Positions 44,674-52,565 of a DNA stretch of 64,000 nt are shown here, one piece after another (the stretch's first letter is position 1; each line of letters opens with the position of its first letter). A model generated the notes under the pieces. It searched no databases. It was not told where the DNA came from and saw only the letters and a program-made list of their open reading frames with translations. The stretch is from an uncultured Pseudomonadales bacterium (GTDB lineage: Bacteria; Pseudomonadota; Gammaproteobacteria; Pseudomonadales; Azotimanducaceae). The translations under genes and the position numbers were made by a program. Where the stretch lies: the NCBI GenBank assembly GCA_958296025.1, contig OY282430.1, positions 2,108,001-2,172,000 of the forward strand, written 5' to 3'.

Positions 44674-45714
44674 TTGAGCACCTTCGGCATCGTCGCCAAC
44701 CCGGCATCGGGCAAGGACGTGCGCCGCTTGGTGGCCCGGGCCTCGGTGTTCGACAACCAGGAGAAGCAGGCCATCGTCGAGCGGGCGATCACCGGCGCCG
44801 CCGCGGCCGGCGCTCTGGAGTTCGCCTATCTGGATGACGCCAACGGCATCGTCGCCAACGCCGTGCGGGAGAATCCGCGCTTGTGCGCCCGTCCTCTGGA
44901 CACAGTGCGCACAGGCACGGCGCTGGACACCATCACCGCCGCCCGAGCCCTAAAGGAAGCCGGCTGCGCCGCCGTCATCACGCTCGGCGGCGACGGCACC
45001 AATCGCGCCTTCGCCATCGGCTGGCCGGATGCGCCGCTCATTCCCATTTCCACCGGCACCAACAACATCTTCCCCAGCCTATTGGAGGCCACGGTCGCCG
45101 GCGCCGCGGCGGGGCTGCTCGCCAGCGGCCAAATCGAGCTGCATGAAGTGGCTGCTCGGCAGAAGGCCATCCATGTGCAGATGGAGGGTGAGCGCCCGGA
45201 CAAGGCGCTGATCGACGCGGTGCTGAGCCGGGAGCGCTTCGTCGGCGCCCGGGCGCTCTTGCAGCCGGAATTGTGGGAGGTGGCGCTGCTGAGCTGTGCG
45301 GAGCCGGCGGCGGTGGGGGTCACCGCCATCGGCGGACTGTTGCGGCCGCTTGCAAGAACTGAAAACGTCGGGTTACGGCTGAAGTTCGGCCCCGGCGGCC
45401 AAGTCGTCCACGCGCCCATCGCGCCAGGGCTGTACAAGCCGGTCGCCGTGGCCGAATGCGTCCTAACGGGTTTCGGCGAGGAAATCGAGGCGGTTGGGCC
45501 AGGTGTGCTCGCCTTTGACGGGGAGCGGGAGCGGGTGCTGCGCCTCGGCCAATGCGCCAAGCTGCGGGTGGACCGTTCCGGCCCGTTCGTCGTCAATGTG
45601 GGGCATACCCTTGAATTGGCCGCCGGCAGAGGATTGTTTAGGATGAACGGCCAGGATGAACGGCGCTCCGCTGCGGCGGCGCCCGCCAGCCAAGCCAATG
45701 GAGGGAGAACTTAA
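44674..45714 (+). CDS. acoX: AcoX / NAD-kinase-like protein
   Basis: This 346-residue protein has GIVANPASGKDVRRLVARAS at the N-terminus and the nucleotide-kinase signature ITLGGDGTNRAFA followed by IPISTGTNNIFP, as in the ATP-NAD/AcoX kinase family. AcoX is encoded in acetoin dehydrogenase operons of several bacteria, but its biochemical role is unsettled. The likely start is TTG 44674; a clear ribosome site is not visible. The stop is one base before the TTG start of the E2 gene. Confidence 0.88.
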   Translation: MSTFGIVANPASGKDVRRLVARASVFDNQEKQAIVERAITGAAAAGALEFAYLDDANGIVANAVRENPRLCARPLDTVRTGTALDTITAARALKEAGCAAVITLGGDGTNRAFAIGWPDAPLIPISTGTNNIFPSLLEATVAGAAAGLLASGQIELHEVAARQKAIHVQMEGERPDKALIDAVLSRERFVGARALLQPELWEVALLSCAEPAAVGVTAIGGLLRPLARTENVGLRLKFGPGGQVVHAPIAPGLYKPVAVAECVLTGFGEEIEAVGPGVLAFDGERERVLRLGQCAKLRVDRSGPFVVNVGHTLELAAGRGLFRMNGQDERRSAAAAPASQANGGRT

Positions 45715-45715
45715 G

Positions 45716-47074
45716 TTGCCCAAGGAAATCTATCTGGTGAAGGTCGGCATGAACATGACCGAAGGCGTCGTGGAGGAATGGTACGTCGCCGACGGCGCCT
45801 CCGTGAACGCCGGGGAGATGCTTTATCGCTTGGAAACCGAAAAGGTCAATCTGGACGTAGATGCCGAAGCCGCCGGCGTCGTCAAGCACTTGGCGGGGGA
45901 AGGCGTCACCATGAAGCCGGGCGACGTGGTGGGCTACATCTACGCTCCGGACGAACCGGTGCCGGATGTGCTGCCGGAAGGTGGGGCGGCGGATGCGGCA
46001 GCCGCTGCCGACGCAACTAGTGCAGCGACGGCGGATGGGCCAGTGGTTGCCGCCCCTGCGGCTGGCTCTTCTTCCGCAGACGGCCGCATTCTGTCATCGC
46101 CGGCCGCCCGGCGGTTGGCTCGAGAGCTGAACGTGGACATCGCCGGCCTCATCGGCAGCGGACCCGGAGGCCGCATCGTCGAAGCCGACGTCCAAGCCGC
46201 TTCCGAGGCGCAGCCCAAGGCCCCTGCCCCAGCGCCGTCCTCGCCCATGGCCCGCAAGTTGGCCCGGGAGCTCGGTGTTGACCTAACGCAAGTTCGTGGC
46301 ACTGGGCCCGGAGGCCGAATCACCAAGGAGGATGTGGAGAGCGCGGCCAAGGAGCCTGGGGCGGGGCCGGCCGGCTTCGTGCGCAGAGAAGACCAAACCA
46401 TTCCAGTGCGCGGCATGCGCAAGACCATCGCCAAGCGCATGTTGGAGAGCCTGCAAGGCTCCGCCCAGCTCACAATGGACATGGACGTCAGCATGGACGA
46501 TGCGGTGAAGCTGCGCAGCCAACTCATCGACGAATGGCGGGATGAGGGCGTGCGCCCCACCTACACGGACTTGGTGGTCCGCGCCGTTGCCAAGGCCTTG
46601 GAGAAGCATCCGCAAATGAACAGCCGGTTCAGCGATGCGGAAATCACCTTGCGAGGAGACATTCACGTCGGCATGGCGGTGGCGCTGGAGGAGGGCTTGA
46701 TCGTCCCGGTGGTGCATCACGCCAACCAACTCGCCTTGAAGGAAATCGCCCAGGAAAGCAGCCGCTTGGCGGAGGCGGCCCGCAAGGGCGCCCTCACCCC
46801 AGACGACCTGCACGACGGCACCTTCACCGTATCCGCTCTGGGCATGTTCGGGGTGGATGCCTTCACCCCGATCATCAACGCCCCGCAATCCGGCATCCTC
46901 GGCGTCAACCGCATTCGTGAAGCCGTGCAGTGGGTTGGGGAGCGACCCGCTAAAACCCAAGTGATGCGCTTGTCCCTAACTTGGGACCATCGCGCCTTGG
47001 ACGGCGCCCCGGCGGCGCGGTTCCTAGGCAGCGTGCGGGATTTGCTGGAGGCGCCCTTCAGGCTGCTGGTCTAG
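45716..47074 (+). CDS. acoC: Dihydrolipoyl acyltransferase (E2) with two peripheral-subunit-binding domains
   Basis: This 452-residue E2 begins with a lipoyl domain (about residues 3-78; lipoylated Lys43 in ETEKVNLD), an alanine-rich linker, a first E3-binding domain (about 124-160, SSPAARRLARELNVD), a second (about 175-212, SSPMARKLARELGVD) and the catalytic domain with DHRALDG near the C-terminus. One binding domain is usual, so the tandem pair is odd. The start is TTG 45716 with GGAGGGAG at 45700-45707, 8 bases before it; the in-frame ATG at 45698 lies on the ribosome site and inside acoX. No E3 gene is in the operon, so lipoamide dehydrogenase must come from elsewhere. Confidence 0.92.
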   Translation: MPKEIYLVKVGMNMTEGVVEEWYVADGASVNAGEMLYRLETEKVNLDVDAEAAGVVKHLAGEGVTMKPGDVVGYIYAPDEPVPDVLPEGGAADAAAAADATSAATADGPVVAAPAAGSSSADGRILSSPAARRLARELNVDIAGLIGSGPGGRIVEADVQAASEAQPKAPAPAPSSPMARKLARELGVDLTQVRGTGPGGRITKEDVESAAKEPGAGPAGFVRREDQTIPVRGMRKTIAKRMLESLQGSAQLTMDMDVSMDDAVKLRSQLIDEWRDEGVRPTYTDLVVRAVAKALEKHPQMNSRFSDAEITLRGDIHVGMAVALEEGLIVPVVHHANQLALKEIAQESSRLAEAARKGALTPDDLHDGTFTVSALGMFGVDAFTPIINAPQSGILGVNRIREAVQWVGERPAKTQVMRLSLTWDHRALDGAPAARFLGSVRDLLEAPFRLLV

Positions 47075-47083
47075 GACGGGAGG

Positions 47084-47608
47084 TCAGCCGCCGCCGGTAA
47101 ACTGCATGAACCGCATAAACGTGGACAAAGCCACGACAGCAGCGAGAATCATGCCGCCAAAGCGGATGGTCATCTTCTTGTCCCGCAGCTCCAGCAGCAA
47201 GAGCAGCTTCTCCTCAGTGAGCATCTTGCCAGCCAGATCTTCAATGGCTTCCCGGATGGAGGTGGTCATCTCGCGCAGGTCCGCTTTCGTCGCGAAGCCG
47301 TCTAGGTCCGCCTTCTTCGAGAAGCCGTCCAAGTCCGCCTTCTTCGCAAAGACCTCCAGGTCCGCCTTCCTCGCAAAGCCGTCCAGGTCCGCCTTCTTCG
47401 CAAAGACCTCCAAGTCCGCCTTGGTGGCCATCTGGTCGAGTGAGGCTTTGATGCGCTCCAAGTCTCCCTTGGTCGCAACTTGGCCGAGCAAGTAGGCGAT
47501 GACCAGGTCCCCCTGCGCCGAAGCATGGGTGTCGGCCTGAGCCGCCGGCACCCCGCCCGCTTGCAGGCGCTTGGAAAACGCCAAAGTGTCAAACATTTCC
47601 GCAGCCAT
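47084..47608 (-). CDS. DUF1640-type coiled-coil protein with C-terminal membrane helix
   Basis: This 174-residue paralogue of the 34781-35179 product starts MAAEMFDTLAFSKRLQAGGV, has a longer coiled coil of nine-residue units (FAKKADLDG, FARKADLEV, FSKKADLDG) and ends with MTIRFGGMILAAVVALSTF as a membrane helix. ATG 47608 is preferred over a much longer frame because the family signature begins there. It is convergent with the E2 gene (9 bp between stops). Confidence 0.75.
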   Translation of the reverse strand: MAAEMFDTLAFSKRLQAGGVPAAQADTHASAQGDLVIAYLLGQVATKGDLERIKASLDQMATKADLEVFAKKADLDGFARKADLEVFAKKADLDGFSKKADLDGFATKADLREMTTSIREAIEDLAGKMLTEEKLLLLLELRDKKMTIRFGGMILAAVVALSTFMRFMQFTGGG

Positions 47609-47797
47609 GAGCGGACTATAGCAGCACGCTTGCACAGGCGCCATAGGGCGATTTCGGCAAATGGCGTGCGACATCCGCCCAGCGCAACCGCGGCCCTTTT
47701 GTCCGTGATGCGTAAGCCTGTGCCGCTTGACGGTGTCGGAAAAAGCTGAGTGGGGGTACGAATTGGCCCGCACTTGTTGGACGATGGGGGTTATCGA

Positions 47798-48640
47798 CTA
47801 CTCACCCGGCCTCATTGGATAGGTAAGAACGCCGCCCAAGCCAAAGGTGATTTCAGGCGCGTTGCGCGGGGGCAGGAAGGAGGCGTCCTCCAAATTAAAG
47901 CCAAACACAAGATCATCGTTTGGATAATGTCCGTCTCGAACTCGTCGTATTCAGCGTCAAGCCAACCAAAGGACGCAAATAGGCTTATGTTTTCGCTGAC
48001 TACCCACTGAAGTTCCGCTGCAATACCTTGGTAGGTCGCATTCGCGACATTTGAGAATACGGTGGCGACCGTATTGGTGGTGGAGTCGAGCTGCACCGCC
48101 TGCTCCTGCTTATCTTCAAAATCACTGAAGAAGCAAGCTAGGTTAAGCTGCACTCGATTATTCAACAACTGGCTCTTCATGCCAGCCTCCCAAGAATTGG
48201 CGAATTCAGGTCGTGCTGGTCGCGTTCAAAATCAGCAACGTTCTGGTTTACGCCAAAAAACCCACCGGAATGAAACCCTTCGGAGTAGGAGGCATAGAAC
48301 AAAATGCCCTCCCTGAATTGGTAGGATAGCCCCACTTTCGGCGAGATCTCATCCCATTTGTTTTACAGATTCGCAAAGGTGGGGAAATTCTTGATCCGCT
48401 GACGCGGCACCGGGCTCAGATAAGCCTGACCAGCAGAAAAATCCTTTTTCTCCTCCGTCCAGCGCAGGCCGGCGGTTAGCGTCCAGTTTTCCGCAAATTC
48501 CCAGTCGGCCTGCGCGAAAAAGGCGATGGACTTGGTGATCTGGGAATCATGCAGACGTTGAGTAAAGGAATCACCGAATCCATCCAGACCGGCTCCTGTG
48601 TCACACCATAAATATGACCAGCGCAGAGTTTAGAACCTCT
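47798..48640 (-). pseudogene. Degraded C-terminal part of a TonB-dependent receptor
   Basis: Beta-barrel pieces of a TonB-dependent receptor are spread over different minus frames: FFAQADWEFAENWTLTAGLR then WTEEKKDF (about 48440-48560), ISPKVGLSYQFREGILFYAS (about 48290-48350), FHSGGFFGVNQN, NATYQGIAAELQWVVSENIS (about 47960-48030) and DDLVFGFNLEDASFLPPRNA (about 47850-47910). An in-frame stop near 48360 and at least two frame changes (near 48190 and 47920) break it, and the plug domain is missing. A live relative is encoded at 52566-55253. Confidence 0.85.
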
Positions 48641-48713
48641 GCCCCCCTGCGCTGAAAGCGCAACATATTCCGAACTTACGCCTCGCGCAAGAAAAAAACC
48701 GGATGGACTGACT

Positions 48714-49472
48714 TTATTGCGTCGTCATCCCCGCATCGACCGTGAACTCCGCGCCGCTGACATAGTTGGACTCGTCGGAAGCGAGATAGAGCACGCAGTT
48801 GGCGATGTCCTGGGGTTCGCCCATGCGGCCCATGGGCACCCGCTCCGGCGCCACCGGCTGGGGCTTGCTCAGGCCCGTGGCCTGCGCCTGCATGTTGGTC
48901 CAGATAACGCCCGGATGCACGGAGTTGCAGCGGATGTTGTCTGCCGCGCCCTCCACGGCGATGGACTTGGACATGATGCGCACCCCGCCCTTGGCCGCCC
49001 CGTAGGCCGTGCAGGTGGCCATGCCAACTAGGCCGGCCACCGACGACAGGTTGACGATGGAGCCGCCGCCGGCCGCCCGCATGGGTGCCAAGGCGTATTT
49101 GCAGCCTAGAAAGACGCTGGTGAGGTTGACCTCGATCTGCCGCTTCCAGTCCGCCAGCGTCATGTCCTCCAGCCGCTTCAAAACGGCGATGCCGGCGTTG
49201 TTGACCAACACGTCGAGACAGCCGTAGGCATTCAGGGTGCGCTGGATGACGTCGTTCCACTCCACCTCGCTGGTGACGTCCTGGCGCAAACCCAAGGCTT
49301 GGCCGTCGGCGTCTCGGACGGCTTGTGCGCAACGCTCCGCCCCGGCTGCGTCCACATCCGTCGCCACCACCTTGGCACCCTCCCGGCCCAAGGTCAGGGC
49401 GGTGGTGTAGCCAAGCCCTGGATTGGAGGCTGCGCCAGTAACGATGGCCACTTTGTCCTGCACTCTTCCCAC
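48714..49472 (-). CDS. Short-chain dehydrogenase/reductase (SDR)
   Basis: This 252-residue classical SDR has the cofactor motif TGAASNPGLG, VLVNNAG, the catalytic serine in VNLSSVAG and YGAAKGG (Tyr-x3-Lys). An acidic residue after the second strand (ATDVDAAG) suggests NAD rather than NADP. The C-terminus YVSGAEFTVDAGMTTQ is typical. The substrate is unknown. It lies between a dead TonB receptor and the restriction-modification genes. Confidence 0.92.
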   Translation of the reverse strand: MGRVQDKVAIVTGAASNPGLGYTTALTLGREGAKVVATDVDAAGAERCAQAVRDADGQALGLRQDVTSEVEWNDVIQRTLNAYGCLDVLVNNAGIAVLKRLEDMTLADWKRQIEVNLTSVFLGCKYALAPMRAAGGGSIVNLSSVAGLVGMATCTAYGAAKGGVRIMSKSIAVEGAADNIRCNSVHPGVIWTNMQAQATGLSKPQPVAPERVPMGRMGEPQDIANCVLYLASDESNYVSGAEFTVDAGMTTQ

Positions 49473-49656
49473 GTTCTTCCTTCTCTGGTTGTCTGGAATA
49501 GGCGGCAGCTTAACCTAGGCCCCCAGCATTTCGCCAACGGTTTCCCATGCCTAGGGACACCCAAACCCCAGCCAAAGCTGGTTGAGATTGCGCCGCCAAT
49601 AAACGCAATACCCGGAATTTCCACGAATCGTTCAGATCTCTCCTAAGACTTGGATT

Positions 49657-50937
49657 ATGATGCGGGCAGGTGCTACGGCCTTGGACATGACCGCTATCAG
49701 GGAACCCCAAAAAACCATCGACCCCGTCCGCCTTGATGCAGACGAACGGGCGGAAATGGCGCGAGCGGCCGAACGTCTTGGCTTCGATTCCGTCGGTGCG
49801 TACTTGCGCCACCTGCATCGACACGCCCAAGCGGAAGCCGTAGCAGCGAGCGACAAAACCGACTATCCGGCCGACGGCATTCGGACCTTCCACGAGACCT
49901 CACTGGGACGGATGCTCCACGGTGACGCCCGTAGCTACCTCTTTCGTGATGCTTCGGCGCAATCCGTGGACCTCATCATGACTTCGCCGCCTTTCGGCTT
50001 AGTGCGCAAAAAGACCTACGGCAACGAGGATGCACACCGTTACTGCACTTGGTTCCGACCGTTCGCCGAAGGCTTCAGGCGCGTGTTGAAGGAGAGCGGC
50101 AGTTTGGTGATCGACATCGGCGGCGCCTGGAAACCGGGCACGCCCACCCGTTCGCTCTACCATTTCGAGTTGCTGCTCATGCTCTGCGAGGACTACGGTT
50201 TCCACCTGTGCCAAGAGCACTACTGGTGGAACCCCGCCAAGCTGCCCACTCCAGCCGAATGGGTGAACGTGCGCCGGGTGCGCGTAAAGGACGCCGTGAA
50301 CTGCATTTGGTGGTTGTCGCCCACGCCTTGGCCAAAGGCCAACAACCGCCGCGTCCTCGCTCCTTACAGCGCGGCCATGCGGGACCTGTTAAAAAACGGC
50401 TACCAAGCCAAGCTGCGCCCCTCTGGGCATCAGATTTCCGACAAATTCAGCAAGGACAACGGCGGCTCGGTGCCGCCCAATCTTCTGGCGGTGGCCAACA
50501 CCGAATCCAACGGGCGCTATCAGGACTACTGCCGCCGCCATGGCCTCCCGATCCACCCGGCTCGATTCCCCAATGAACTGCCGGAGTACTTCATTCGCCT
50601 GCTCACGGACCCCGGCGACAGGGTTCTGGACCCGTTCGCCGGCTCCTGCGTGACCGGTGCCGCCGCCGAACAGCTTGGCCGATGCTGGACCTGCTGCGAG
50701 CAGAACGAGAGCTACTTGAAGGGCGCGATGTCTCGATTCCAAGATGAGGGCGGCTCCTCCAGCAAGACGGCAGATCTTTTCCTTGGCGGAAAAGCCACGC
50801 CGGTCGGCAAAAAGTCCTTCTACACGATCAATCCGCCGTGCAGCCTTCCCGTGGACGAGACCAGCGTTGCGCTCGTGCAGGACGGCGGACTGAATCGCCC
50901 GCCAGTGGCGGCAAGGCGCAATCGCAAGGCGGAATAG
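49657..50937 (+). CDS. Type II DNA methyltransferase (amino-methylating)
   Basis: This 426-residue protein has TSPPF (about residues 109-113) ahead of the SAM-binding motif DPFAGS (about 325-330), the order of the beta class. The TSPPF motif indicates N4-cytosine or N6-adenine methylation. The middle part (about 170-310) probably reads the target. ATG 49657 is the first start; ATG 49687 is possible. Its TAG is directly followed by the ATG of the HNH endonuclease gene with no spacer, so the two form a restriction-modification pair with coupled translation. Confidence 0.88.
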   Translation: MMRAGATALDMTAIREPQKTIDPVRLDADERAEMARAAERLGFDSVGAYLRHLHRHAQAEAVAASDKTDYPADGIRTFHETSLGRMLHGDARSYLFRDASAQSVDLIMTSPPFGLVRKKTYGNEDAHRYCTWFRPFAEGFRRVLKESGSLVIDIGGAWKPGTPTRSLYHFELLLMLCEDYGFHLCQEHYWWNPAKLPTPAEWVNVRRVRVKDAVNCIWWLSPTPWPKANNRRVLAPYSAAMRDLLKNGYQAKLRPSGHQISDKFSKDNGGSVPPNLLAVANTESNGRYQDYCRRHGLPIHPARFPNELPEYFIRLLTDPGDRVLDPFAGSCVTGAAAEQLGRCWTCCEQNESYLKGAMSRFQDEGGSSSKTADLFLGGKATPVGKKSFYTINPPCSLPVDETSVALVQDGGLNRPPVAARRNRKAE

Positions 50938-51939
50938 ATGCCTCGGCCCACCAAGGCGCAACTGCTCAACATCGTGGAGGACGCAGTGCGCGAGAGTCAG
51001 TGGAACTTGCTCCATCTATCGCCAAGGGGCGAACATCCCGCCCGCTACCAGGTTTATAGGGGTGGGAAGAGCGTGACTGTCCGCGTTTACATCTGGAACC
51101 TGACGCCGGGAGGCCGAAACCGTCCAGAGGACGAATGGCGTATTCAAGCAACCAAAGTTGACCGCTTTGAACAAGAGCCCAACGAGAAGACGCTCATCCT
51201 CGGTTGGCAAGAAAAGCGGGAGGTGTTTGCCGGATTTGACTTCGCCCACCACCAAGGTGCCCTCGGCTACTCACCTTCAATCCAGTTGCGCCAAGCAGCT
51301 TTGGACCAAGCTTTAGTGGACGGTTTCGCCATCCACGGCAAAGGCAGCGGCGAGTTAGCCATCGCGTTTCGCCCCGAATTTTTGGGAACCTACGTCGCCA
51401 ATCTCGAGTCTCTTCATGCGTGTGGTCAAGTGCCGCGGGAGGTCGAGATGCTCGACGAAATTGGCCGCAATGCGGAGAACGCCGAGGGCGACCTCATGGC
51501 GCAGCAATTCGCCGAACCACGCCGCTACGCAATGCTGTCGGTGCGTCGTTCGCTTCGGGAGATTAGCTTTCGGCGGCGCGTACTGACCGCCTACGGGCAA
51601 CGCTGCGCCATGTGCGACATCCAGCTGCGGCTGCTTGACGGTGCGCACATACTCCCGGCTGCGCATCCCGACAGCACCGACGAGACCTGCAACGGCATCG
51701 CCCTGTGCGCCCTGCACCACCGAGCGTTCGACCGGGCGTTTGTCGCATTTGATCGAAAGTTCAGAGTGCATGTGAACGAGGCGATGGCCACCGAACTTGA
51801 GGCAACCGACCGAGCTGGCGGTCTCGCCGACTTTCGCAATGCCTTGCTGCCCGTCCTCGGATTGCCGCCCGACAGGAGAGATCGCCCGGCACCGCACTTC
51901 GTGGAGGCGGCCAACAGTCTCCGCGGCTGGCGGCCTTGA
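50938..51939 (+). CDS. HNH-family restriction endonuclease
   Basis: This 333-residue protein has an HNH nuclease fold near the C-terminus (about residues 221-268): CAMCDIQLRLLDGAHILPAA, ETCNGIALCALHHRAFDRAF, with the metal-binding histidines and structural cysteines. The N-terminal 200 residues (FDFAHHQGALGYSPSIQLRQ, AIAFRPEFLGTYVANLESLH) presumably bind the DNA site. The position immediately after the methyltransferase gene identifies it as the cognate restriction enzyme. Specificity cannot be predicted here. Confidence 0.85.
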   Translation: MPRPTKAQLLNIVEDAVRESQWNLLHLSPRGEHPARYQVYRGGKSVTVRVYIWNLTPGGRNRPEDEWRIQATKVDRFEQEPNEKTLILGWQEKREVFAGFDFAHHQGALGYSPSIQLRQAALDQALVDGFAIHGKGSGELAIAFRPEFLGTYVANLESLHACGQVPREVEMLDEIGRNAENAEGDLMAQQFAEPRRYAMLSVRRSLREISFRRRVLTAYGQRCAMCDIQLRLLDGAHILPAAHPDSTDETCNGIALCALHHRAFDRAFVAFDRKFRVHVNEAMATELEATDRAGGLADFRNALLPVLGLPPDRRDRPAPHFVEAANSLRGWRP

Positions 51940-51952
51940 CCCTCCCTTAGCT

Positions 51953-52455
51953 CTAGGGTCTGTACCAGGTCGGTGAGGTGTAGGCGCGGTCTTGGACCCA
52001 CAGCGGGATTTCCTCCGGCAGGTCCAGATTGAAGTAAACGGCGTCGTAGGCGGTCCGGCGCGGACGGGGGATTTCGATCGCCCGAGCATAGTAGAAGGCC
52101 CGCTCTGCCGGGTCAAAGTCCGGGTCCCACCAGACCGCGGCTAAATCTGCGGAGCCGATGCCAACGGCAACGATGGCGGAGCGCCCGGCACCGACGGCCA
52201 ACCGCCGCATGGCGATGCGTTGATGGCGGTAGGGCGTGAAGCCCAAGCGCAGTTTCGGGAACGGTTCGCCACCTGCAGGGGCGCGTTGGTAGGGCAGCGC
52301 AACGGAGAGATACGGGCCTTTGGCGAGAGGTTTTCGGGCTGCGCCGGAAAGTCCGCCATGACACCCGCCAAAGCCGGATTGGAGGGGCCGAAGCTGGTGG
52401 CGAGGAAGTCCCGCAGGGCGTCCGCGACCTCGGCGGTGACTAGGGAGGGGATCAT
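51953..52455 (-). pseudogene. Fossil fusion of a DEAD/DEAH helicase N-terminus and a DUF3604 C-terminus
   Basis: Reading down from 52455, one minus frame gives FGPSNPALAGVMADFP and PENLSPK. A one-base frame change near 52319 then leads into GPYLSVALPYQRAPAG, KLRLGFTPYRHQRIAMRRLA and IVAVGIGS, the N-terminal region of large DEAD/DEAH helicases up to the start of Walker A (normally ATGTGSGKT). From about 52150 on, ADLAAVWWDPDFDPAERAFY, ARAIEIPRPRRTAYD and DRAYTSPTWY are the C-terminal tail of a DUF3604 protein. The two unrelated scraps were joined by deletion. Confidence 0.75.
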
Positions 52456-52565
52456 GGGGCGGGTTCATGGGGCCGTTCGTTGCGTCGGCGGCCATGTCCG
52501 CACATTTCGGCGGCGTTGCCTGAAACACCGAAGCCACGCCTTCTTAGGCGGCTGATTTCCTCCGC

